Source: Marivibrio halodurans
GTDB taxonomy: Bacteria > Pseudomonadota > Alphaproteobacteria > UBA8366 > Aestuariispiraceae
Length of the DNA: 64,000 nt
Direction of reading: 5' to 3'
NCBI RefSeq assembly: GCF_017963645.1
Contig: NZ_JAGMWN010000002.1
Location: 62,001 to 126,000, forward strand
Shown: piece after piece, positions 57,540 through 64,000 of the stretch
How positions within the stretch are numbered: position 1 is the first letter of the stretch
How the letters are laid out: each line of letters opens with the position of its first letter
Notes under the pieces: model-generated
Database searches by the model: none
What the model was told of the DNA's origin: nothing
Seen by the model: the letters and a program-made list of their open reading frames with translations, nothing else
Position numbers and translations under genes: made by a program

Positions 57540-58574
57540 ATGACCGGTAAGAGCTATCCCGCCGCCCCCACCGCCCGCGTCTTCTCGGGCATCCAGCCGA
57601 CGGGGCACCTGACGCTGGGCAATTATCTGGGCGCGATCCGCAATTGGGTGCCGTTGCAGCGGGAGTTCGAATGCCTCTACTGCATCGTCGATCTGCATGC
57701 GATCACGATGTTCCAGGAACCGGCGGCCCTGCACGCCGCGACCCGTCAGGTCGCGGCGGCGCTGATCGCCTGCGGTATCGACCCGACGCGCCATATCCTC
57801 TTCAACCAGTCGCTGAACCCGGATCACGCGGAGCTTGCCTGGTACTTCAACTGCGTGGCGCGGATGGGCTGGCTCTCCCGCATGACCCAGTTCAAGGAGA
57901 AGGCGGGCAAGGACCGGGAGCGCGCCTCGGCCGGCCTCTTCGTCTATCCGAACCTGATGGCGGCGGACATTCTGGCCTATCGCGCGAACCGCGTGCCGGT
58001 GGGCGAGGACCAGAAGCAGCATCTGGAACTCGCCAACTCGATCGCGGACAAGTTCAATCACGATTGGGAGGTTCCGGGCTATTTCCCCGAGATCGACCCC
58101 CTGATCCTGGGCGAGGCGACGCGGGTGATGTCGCTGCGCGACGGCACCAAGAAGATGTCGAAGTCCGACCCCTCGGACATGAGCCGCATCAACCTGACCG
58201 ATACGGCCGACCAGATCGCCCAGAAAATCCGCAAGGCGAAGACCGATCCGGAACCCCTGCCGACCGAGGCCGCCGGTTTCGAGAATCGACCGGAGGCCCG
58301 CAATCTGGTGACGATCTATGCCGCCTTGACCGACAAATCGGTGGCCGATGCGCTGGCGGAAGTCGGCGGCCAGGGGTTCGGCGATTTCAAGAAGCAACTG
58401 GCGGACGCGGCGGTCGCCCATCTCTCCCCGATCACGGAGGAAATGAACCGCCTGCTGGCCGATCCGGCGGAGATCGACGCCACCCTCTTCAAGGGGGGCG
58501 AAAAGGCGCGTGCCCTATCCCGACCGGTCCTGGCCCAGGTTCGTGATATACTGGGGTTCGTGCATTCGGGATGA
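57540..58574 (+). CDS. trpS: Tryptophanyl-tRNA synthetase
   Basis: Class I aminoacyl-tRNA synthetase of 344 residues. The HIGH-type motif is [15 protein letters not shown] and the KMSKS motif is [28 protein letters not shown] is also typical. I start at the ATG at 57540 ([10 protein letters not shown]); the upstream frame runs into the tandem repeat. Essential housekeeping gene. Confidence 0.97.
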   Translation: MTGKSYPAAPTARVFSGIQPTGHLTLGNYLGAIRNWVPLQREFECLYCIVDLHAITMFQEPAALHAATRQVAAALIACGIDPTRHILFNQSLNPDHAELAWYFNCVARMGWLSRMTQFKEKAGKDRERASAGLFVYPNLMAADILAYRANRVPVGEDQKQHLELANSIADKFNHDWEVPGYFPEIDPLILGEATRVMSLRDGTKKMSKSDPSDMSRINLTDTADQIAQKIRKAKTDPEPLPTEAAGFENRPEARNLVTIYAALTDKSVADALAEVGGQGFGDFKKQLADAAVAHLSPITEEMNRLLADPAEIDATLFKGGEKARALSRPVLAQVRDILGFVHSG

Positions 58575-58630
58575 GGCGCGAGGCCCGATCCGGATAGGAC
58601 CATGACCCGTCGAGAGCGGGAGGATATAGG

Positions 58631-58894
58631 GTGACACGGGACGAGGCGATCGGATGGCTGCGCCTGCTCGGGGATGCGCTGGAGGAACAGCGCGTCGAAG
58701 TGGAATTGCTGCGTCGCCAGTCCGAACGCCTGATCGAGGAATGCGAGGCGTTGCGGGCCAGTCTCGCGCGGTATGGCGCGTCCTGGACGCCTGTTCTGAG
58801 CGACCTTGATCGTCTGAGGAACCATGTCGTCCGAACCGGCGCGTTCGCCACGGCCGGAAGCCCCGACGGCGATATCCGGACGCGTTCCCTTTAG
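58631..58894 (+). CDS. Hypothetical protein truncated or ended by a MITE-like element
   Basis: An 87-residue protein with a GTG start and helical, Glu-rich sequence (LLGDALEEQRVEVELLRRQS). No family recognised. Its stop codon TAG at 58892-58894 is made of the TA target dinucleotide and the first G of the repeat copy 2, so the native gene may have been longer. Confidence 0.5.
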   Translation: MTRDEAIGWLRLLGDALEEQRVEVELLRRQSERLIEECEALRASLARYGASWTPVLSDLDRLRNHVVRTGAFATAGSPDGDIRTRSL

Positions 58895-59115
58895 AGCATG
58901 ATGATATGACATGGACCTATCCGGGACGCCCTTTCGGTTTCCTGGCTAGGAGCGCGGCGTGACGCTGTCCCCCTTATGATCCTGGGGGGGGCCGAACCGC
59001 GTCGAGGCCGCTTCACGATGAACCACATCGCCCGCGCGCCCTCTCCCCATGGGGCCGTGGGCCGGAAACCCGGAAAACGATCTCGGATGGGTCCATGTCA
59101 TATCATCATGCTCTA
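58892..59115 (-). repeat. MITE-like element, copy 2 (inverted relative to copy 1)
   Basis: A 220-bp element (58894-59113) flanked by TA at 58892-58893 and 59114-59115. Its ends read GAGCATGATGATATGACATG and its inverse. Interior segments such as GATGTGGTTCATCGT and CGGCCTCGACGCGGT are shared with copy 1 but on the other strand. It is about 40 bp shorter. No transposase. Both ends give a TAG stop to the flanking genes. Confidence 0.85.
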
Positions 59116-59865
59116 GAAGGAAAGCAGCGCCGATAGTCGGTCTCCGACCAACGACAACCCCGCCACCGCCAGCATGACCAGAACATAGCGCCGGAATTGC
59201 GCGCTGCTGGCCCGGCGATAGAGCCATAGCCCCCCGATCGCGCCGATCACGGCGAGGCCCGTCACCATCGCCACCAGCCACGCGTCCGACAACGCCACGC
59301 GGCCGCTGGCGTAATGGCCGATGGCCGCGGTCAGCAGCACCATCAGATTGAAGGGCTGGTAGACGCCGCGCTGTTCGTCCTTCGGCCAACCGCGCAGGCC
59401 CGCCCAGATCGTCGGCAAGGGCCCGGACAGGCTGAGCAACCCGCCGAAGAAACCGCCGCCCACGCCGACGGCCGCGTCCGCGGCCCGTCCGCCCCAGCGC
59501 ACCACCGGCGGCACCCGAACCAGCAGCCCATAGGCGGCATAGGCGACGAGGAAGATGCCGAGGCCGAGCTTCACGGCCTCCCGGTCCAGGACCGGCAGCA
59601 GGAATACCCCGATCGGCATGCCGATGACCCCGCCCGCCAGGAAAGGCAGCAGCCGGGGCCAATGGATGCCGTGGCGCACGAAGGTCAGCGTGGTGATATG
59701 CGCGGCCACCGCGATGGTGGCCCCCAGCGGTACGACGAAGGTCGGGCTGGCCACATGAATCCAGATGCTGAGCGAGATCAGCCCGGTGCCGAGACCGGTC
59801 AGGCCCGAGACGAAACCGGCGACGAGTGCGCCGCCCGCCATGACGGAAAGGAACAGGATGTCCAT
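59113..59865 (-). CDS. TSUP (TauE/SafE) family permease
   Basis: A 250-residue membrane protein of the sulfite/organosulfonate exporter family. The N-terminal VAGFVSGLTGLGTGLISLSI and the internal repeat VGVGGGFFGGLLSLSGPLP are typical. About eight hydrophobic segments. Substrate unknown. I start at the ATG at 59865 (MDILFLSVMAGG). Its stop TAG is formed with the end of the MITE-like element. Confidence 0.88.
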   Translation of the reverse strand: MDILFLSVMAGGALVAGFVSGLTGLGTGLISLSIWIHVASPTFVVPLGATIAVAAHITTLTFVRHGIHWPRLLPFLAGGVIGMPIGVFLLPVLDREAVKLGLGIFLVAYAAYGLLVRVPPVVRWGGRAADAAVGVGGGFFGGLLSLSGPLPTIWAGLRGWPKDEQRGVYQPFNLMVLLTAAIGHYASGRVALSDAWLVAMVTGLAVIGAIGGLWLYRRASSAQFRRYVLVMLAVAGLSLVGDRLSALLSF

Positions 59866-60011
59866 GATGGTCTCTTGTCGCGAGCCTCTTTCGGTCGCGG
59901 ACGGGCCGGGCACGGCCGTCCGCCTTGCGTGGGGGGATGGCGGGTGGTTCGATGGAACTTCTCTAGGCCATGCCCGCGCCAATTGAAAGCAGTCCGGACG
60001 GAAAGACACTC

Positions 60012-60803
60012 ATGCCGCTCACGCTCGCGACGACCGACCTGTCGACGGATCGATCGGAAACGCCCCTCGTCATCCTGCACGGCCTGTTCGGGCAGCGGAA
60101 GAACTGGACCAGTTTGCAGAAGCAATTCGCGCGTAGCCGCCCCGCGATCGCCGCGGATCTGCGCAACCATGGGGAAAGTCCCTGGGACGACGCCATGGAT
60201 TATCCGGCGATGGCGGCCGATGTCGCCGCCCTGATCGAGGGGGTGCCGGGCGGTGGTCCCGCCGACGTCCTGGGTCATTCCATGGGGGGTAAGGTGGCGA
60301 TGATGCTGGCGCTCACCCGGCCGGAGTTGGTCGCGCGCCTGATCGTGGTCGATATCGCGCCCGCGCCCTCGACCGCCGGGGGGCTCGCCGCCTATGCGGA
60401 GGCGATGCGCGCCCTCGACCTTTCCGGGGTGACTCGCCGGGGCGATGCCGATTCGATGCTGGCCGACGCGGTGCCGGATCAATCCGTGCGCGCCTTTCTT
60501 CTGACCAACCTCGCGCGCGAGGGGGAGGGCTATGGCTGGCAGCCGAATCTCGACGTGCTGGCGGCGCGCATGGATGATATCGAGGGTTTTCCGGAGCCGG
60601 AGGACGGCGCGACGCCCTATGAGGGGGAAACCCTCTTCATCGCCGGCGGAAAATCGGATTATGTCGGCCCGCAGCATCAGGCGGCGATCGACCGCCTCTT
60701 CCCCCGCGCCCGGATCGATACCATTCCCAGCGCCGGCCATTGGGTCCATGCGGAGGCCCCCCGGCCGTTCATGGAGACGGCCCTGGGCTTCTTGGACGAT
60801 TAA
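60012..60803 (+). CDS. Alpha/beta hydrolase (YbfF-like esterase)
   Basis: A 263-residue esterase. It has VILHGLFGQRKNW (oxyanion region), the nucleophile in LGHSMGGKVAMM and His in SAGHWVHAEAP; the acid is probably the Asp in GGKSDYVG. I start at the ATG at 60012 (MPLTLATT), preceded by GGACGGAAAG; an in-frame ATG at 59970 would add 14 residues. Divergent from the TSUP gene. Confidence 0.88.
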   Translation: MPLTLATTDLSTDRSETPLVILHGLFGQRKNWTSLQKQFARSRPAIAADLRNHGESPWDDAMDYPAMAADVAALIEGVPGGGPADVLGHSMGGKVAMMLALTRPELVARLIVVDIAPAPSTAGGLAAYAEAMRALDLSGVTRRGDADSMLADAVPDQSVRAFLLTNLAREGEGYGWQPNLDVLAARMDDIEGFPEPEDGATPYEGETLFIAGGKSDYVGPQHQAAIDRLFPRARIDTIPSAGHWVHAEAPRPFMETALGFLDD

Positions 60804-60812
60804 GTCCGGCCG

Positions 60813-61310
60813 TCAGTCCAGATCCTCGTCCGGCCGTTCCGGGTCGATCGGCACGCCCACGTCGCGCTTGGAGGTGCGGATGCCGATGGCGGAGCGCACA
60901 TGGCTGACATTCGGCGCGGCGGTCAGTTCGTTCGTCAGGAAGCGGTTATAGCTGTCGAGATCCCGGGCCACGACCTTCAACAGGAAGTCGGTCTCGCCCT
61001 GGAGCATGTGGCATTCGCGCACGAGCGGCCAGCGCCCGACCCGTTTCTCGAACTCCACCAGATCGCTTTCCGCCTGGCTTTCCAGGCCGACGAAGGCGAA
61101 GACGGTGACGCCGTAGCCGAGCTGTTCCTCGTCCAGGTCCGCATGATAACCGCGGATGAAACCGGCCTCCTCCAGCGCGCGCACGCGGCGCAGGCAGGGC
61201 GGGGCCGAGATGCCCGCGTTCTTGGCGAGTTCGACATTCGTGATCCGGCCATTGGCCTGCAGATCGCGCAGGATCTTGCGGTCGATCTTGTCGAGTTTGG
61301 TGCGGCGCAT
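60813..61310 (-). CDS. Lrp/AsnC family transcription regulator
   Basis: A 165-residue regulator. The N-terminal helix-turn-helix has LDKIDRKILRDLQANGRITN and NAGISAPPCLRRVRALEEAG; the C-terminal RAM domain has ECHMLQGETDFLLKVVARDL. I start at the ATG at 61310 (MRRTKLDK). Effector unknown. Converges with the esterase gene, 9 bp from its stop. Confidence 0.94.
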   Translation of the reverse strand: MRRTKLDKIDRKILRDLQANGRITNVELAKNAGISAPPCLRRVRALEEAGFIRGYHADLDEEQLGYGVTVFAFVGLESQAESDLVEFEKRVGRWPLVRECHMLQGETDFLLKVVARDLDSYNRFLTNELTAAPNVSHVRSAIGIRTSKRDVGVPIDPERPDEDLD

Positions 61311-61513
61311 GAGGCTCACTTTCCATCGCGGGAAGTCGCGCATGCCTTACCGCGAACCGAGGGTAAAGCGCAACATTGTTAGCGCATCCGCGAAGGGCAC
61401 GCGATCGGGTGGAGGGGAAGCTTGCCCGGTTGGGAGCGTATCGGCATAGTCCCGCGCGATTCGGGCCGAGGTGGCCCGCGCGAAGGTTCTCACGACAAGA
61501 CAGTTGGAGCGCG

Positions 61514-62497
61514 ATGCAGCCGGTTGACGAGTTCTGCTGGGTCCTGACCGACGGCAAGGCCGGGATGGAGGCGCAAGCGCTTGGCCTGGCGGAAGCCGTC
61601 GGCCTGCCCGTTACGATGAAACGGTTGCGCGGCGGCTTCCCCTGGCGCTTCCTGCCGGCCGCTTGCTGGCCGCCGGGCGTCATGGGCTTGAGCCCGCGCA
61701 GCGATCAATTGGTCCCGCCCTGGCCGCGTCTCGTGATCTCCTGCGGCCGCCATGCGGTCGGCCCGGCGCTGGCGGTGCGCCGGCGCAGCCGGGGGGCGAC
61801 GGTCGTGGTGCATGTCCAGCACCCGCATGTGCCGCTCTCGCGCTTCGATCTGGTGGTCGCCCCGCGTCACGATCGCGTGAACGGCCCGAATGTCGAGGTG
61901 ACGACCGGCTCCGTTCACCGAATCACCCGGGCGCGTCTCGACGAGGCCGCGGCCGCGATGGCCGAGGATTTCAAGTATCTGCCCCGGCCGTTGATCGCGG
62001 TGCTGATCGGCGGCACCAACGGGGCCTATCGCCTCGACGAGGTGGAGAGCGCGCGCCTCGCCCATCAGCTCAAGGATCTCTCGGCGAAGACACGGGGCAG
62101 CCTGTTGGTCACGCCCTCGCGCCGCACGGGCGAGGAAAATATCCGCATCCTGCGCCGCGCGCTTCACGCGGTGCCCAGCAAGGTCTGGGACATGCAGGGG
62201 GAGAATCCCTATTTCGGCTGGCTGGGCGCCGCCGACGCGGTGCTGGTGACGGGCGATTCGGTCAATATGGTCTCGGAGGCGACGGCGACCGGCAAGCCGG
62301 TCTATCGCCTCGACCTTCCGACCGTGGGCCGGGTCGAGAAGTTCAAGCGCTTCCACGCGGCGATGGAGGAGCTCGACGCCGTCCGCCCCTTCGAGGGCCG
62401 GATCGATCTGGACTGGACGCCGGGCACGGTGGATGACACGCCGCGCGCGGCCGCGCGGGTGAAGGCGCTGCTGGCCGAACGCCGGGCCGACGCCTGA
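61514..62497 (+). CDS. ELM1/DUF1022 family protein
   Basis: A 327-residue glycosyltransferase-like protein of the mitochondrial fission ELM1 family. It has WVLTDGKAGMEAQALGLAEA, VHVQHPHVPLSRFDLVVAPR, VLIGGTNGAYRLDEVE and VTGDSVNMVSEATATGKPVY. Role in bacteria unknown; envelope sugar transfer is plausible. I start at the ATG at 61514. Open frame extends upstream to 61376. Confidence 0.88.
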   Translation: MQPVDEFCWVLTDGKAGMEAQALGLAEAVGLPVTMKRLRGGFPWRFLPAACWPPGVMGLSPRSDQLVPPWPRLVISCGRHAVGPALAVRRRSRGATVVVHVQHPHVPLSRFDLVVAPRHDRVNGPNVEVTTGSVHRITRARLDEAAAAMAEDFKYLPRPLIAVLIGGTNGAYRLDEVESARLAHQLKDLSAKTRGSLLVTPSRRTGEENIRILRRALHAVPSKVWDMQGENPYFGWLGAADAVLVTGDSVNMVSEATATGKPVYRLDLPTVGRVEKFKRFHAAMEELDAVRPFEGRIDLDWTPGTVDDTPRAAARVKALLAERRADA

Positions 62498-62507
62498 GCG
62501 CCGGCGC

Positions 62508-63122
62508 CTAAGCCGCGATCAGCGGCTCCCGCGCGCCGGGTCGCAGGACCGCTTCCGCCCAAACGGGCCGGGCGAAGACCTCCCGCACCATCGGCGCGAA
62601 ATGGGAAAGCGGCAGCGTCTCGTAATCCGGATCGAAGGATGTCTGGTCCCACCGCTCGCAGAAGGTGACCGCGGCGTCATAATGCGGGCTGTCGGCATAT
62701 TTCCGCCGCGCCTGCGGATCGGCGCCGATCTTGTCGCCGTAATAGGCGAGTTGGAAGATGCCGTGATGGCGCACGACCCAAGTCACCTCCTCGCGCACAT
62801 AGGGGGCGAGGATATCGGCGGCCAGGCTGTCGTGATTGAAGGGGGCCAGCCCGTCGCCGATATCGTGCAGCAGGGCGGCGACGATCCAGTCGGTATCCGC
62901 GCCGTCCCGTTCCGCGCGCGTCGCCGATTGCAGCGAATGGTCCAGCCGGCTGATCCGGTAGCCGGACAAGCCTTCCTCCAAGGTTTCGAGCTGCGTCAGA
63001 AGCCGATCGGCCAGCCCGGCGGCATAGCGTTCCTCCAGCCGGTGCAGCAGGGCGTATTCGGCCTCCGTGCCGTCCTGCATGCGGGTGAAGCCGACGGTCC
63101 CGTCCGCGTTGGGTTCGTTCAT
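62508..63122 (-). CDS. HD-domain mixed-valent diiron oxygenase, TmpB-like
   Basis: A 204-residue HD-domain protein. It has SRLDHSLQSATRAERDGADT, ALLHDIGDGLAPFNHD and VVRHHGIFQLAYYGDK, close to TmpB/PhnZ-type oxygenases that cleave C-P bonds. TmpB releases glycine betaine from hydroxylated trimethylaminoethylphosphonate. It is followed upstream, 57 bp away, by a TmpA-like gene on the same strand. Substrate inferred from this pairing. Confidence 0.8.
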   Translation of the reverse strand: MNEPNADGTVGFTRMQDGTEAEYALLHRLEERYAAGLADRLLTQLETLEEGLSGYRISRLDHSLQSATRAERDGADTDWIVAALLHDIGDGLAPFNHDSLAADILAPYVREEVTWVVRHHGIFQLAYYGDKIGADPQARRKYADSPHYDAAVTFCERWDQTSFDPDYETLPLSHFAPMVREVFARPVWAEAVLRPGAREPLIAA

Positions 63123-63179
63123 TCTCCTCGTCTCCCTCGTCTCGTATCGCCTCGCCTTGCCACGTCTTGCCCCATCGGG

Positions 63180-64000
63180 TCACGCGACTTCGCGGCCGAC
63201 CTCCGTCGCCATGCCGCCGCGCGCCAGCACGCGATAGAGGCTTTCCGGCCCGTCATGATCGATATAGCAGCCCTGAAGATGCCGGAAACCGCCGGCGCTG
63301 TCGAAGGCCGTGCGGCCGTGCAGCAGGCGGTGATTGTCCATCATCATCAACATGCCCGGCTCCAGCCGGAATTCGATCCGGAAGGCGGGATCGCGCGCCA
63401 GGTCGTGCAGCCGCCGGCGCCCGCGATAGAACAGCGTCAGTCTTTCCGTCTCCACCGGGGGGACATAGTCGAGGCGCGGGCTGAAGCGCAGGGTCTTGAG
63501 CCGCCCGTCCGGCCAGCGCTCGATCATCGGCACCCGGGTCTCCAGGCTGGAATAGGTGGAATCATAGACGAAGCGCACCGGCATGGTTTCCAGCACGCGG
63601 ACCGCCTCCGGCATCTCCTCCTCCAGCGCCGCGACCAACGCCTCGCCGTCGACCAGGGTGGAGCGCCCGCCCTCGACCGTCGTCTCCAGGCAATGCAGCA
63701 TCTGGATGCCCGGCACCGGCCGGCGATAGGGATTGTCCGCATGCGCGGCCAGCGCGTTTCCGGTATAGGCGAGGTCGATCGGGTCCGGCTTGGTCCTGAC
63801 GTCGAACAGCGGGCCGAAATTCGTCTCGCGCAGGTACCCGAAGCGCGCGGCGATCCGAAGCAGCGACCCCGGCTCGCGCGGGGTTTCGTTCAGGATACAG
63901 AAGCCGGTGCGGAAGAAGCCTTCGAGCATCGTCCTCAACGCCGCCGGATCATCCAGCGAGTCCCATCGCGCATCCGTGCGCGCGACCGTCGCGGCCGTCC
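63180..64000 (-). CDS. 2-oxoglutarate-dependent dioxygenase, TmpA-like (5' end outside window)
   Basis: The C-terminal 273 residues of an Fe(II)/2OG dioxygenase of the gamma-butyrobetaine hydroxylase type. The iron site is HADNPYRRPVPGIQMLHC, with distal His in HRLLHGRTAF; a further conserved stretch is GGRSTLVDGEALVAALE. The frame stays open to the window edge (ARTDARWDSLDDPAALR near the edge). TmpA hydroxylates 2-trimethylaminoethylphosphonate before TmpB acts. Carnitine-pathway hydroxylase is the alternative, but the tmpB-like neighbour argues for phosphonate. Confidence 0.8.
   Translation of the reverse strand, partial: TAATVARTDARWDSLDDPAALRTMLEGFFRTGFCILNETPREPGSLLRIAARFGYLRETNFGPLFDVRTKPDPIDLAYTGNALAAHADNPYRRPVPGIQMLHCLETTVEGGRSTLVDGEALVAALEEEMPEAVRVLETMPVRFVYDSTYSSLETRVPMIERWPDGRLKTLRFSPRLDYVPPVETERLTLFYRGRRRLHDLARDPAFRIEFRLEPGMLMMMDNHRLLHGRTAFDSAGGFRHLQGCYIDHDGPESLYRVLARGGMATEVGREVA

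Overview
The window is GC-rich, gene-dense bacterial chromosome with about 75 supportable genes, two tRNAs and a 4.5S RNA. It fits an alphaproteobacterium, probably Rhodospirillales-like. The reasons are hslV-hslU beside the histidine genes, ffs-dnaX-ybaB-recR, fdxA-carD-(phosphoesterase)-rpoH, and ZapE, MmcB, IalB, ELM1 and ChrR-type genes. The genus cannot be fixed from sequence alone. No prophage, CRISPR array or complete insertion sequence was seen.

Layout. 1-8.7 kb is an aerobic benzoyl-CoA (box) catabolic cluster: a benzoate-CoA ligase cut by the window edge, a DUF4863 protein and a flavodoxin on the minus strand, then boxR, boxC, boxB, an adrenodoxin-reductase-like flavoprotein and an unknown gene on the plus strand. 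Two TGCA-N6-TGCA operator-like sites overlap good -10 boxes before boxR and boxC. No boxA is visible. 8.7-18 kb: HIT protein, LysE exporter, hisBHAFE, a trypsin-like lipoprotein, hslVU and nudC. 18-27 kb: ffs, dnaX, ybaB, recR, an amidotransferase, DUF4139 and DUF3429 proteins, a BKACE enzyme, folD, yggU, yggT and tRNA-Ala. 27-37 kb: a serine protease, hldE, a PPP-type phosphatase, a sensor with a degenerate HD-GYP domain divergent from a LapG-like protease gene, an MFS transporter and an AraC regulator.

37-49 kb: ialB, an ECF sigma/ChrR pair, pckA, a 2-hydroxyacid dehydrogenase, an SH3 protein, zapE, tRNA-Leu, a decayed pseudogene, a FecR protein, and a GEMM-like (c-di-GMP-I type) riboswitch before a small membrane-anchored protein, then mmcB. 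49-64 kb: moeB, cysK, sbcB, fdxA, carD, a degenerate phosphoesterase, rpoH, a medium-chain dehydrogenase, trpS, a TSUP permease, an esterase, an Lrp regulator, an ELM1 protein and a tmpB/tmpA-like pair (tmpA cut by the window edge).

How it fits together. The box genes form a regulated unit in which flavodoxin plus reductase may replace BoxA. The ECF/ChrR pair and rpoH share a TGATCC-N18-TAT promoter pattern, suggesting one stress cascade. Small repeats shape the gaps: two inverted copies of a TA-flanked, MITE-like element (one supplies the stop codons of both flanking genes), a second short inverted-repeat element beside hisE, and two clusters of short tandem repeats.
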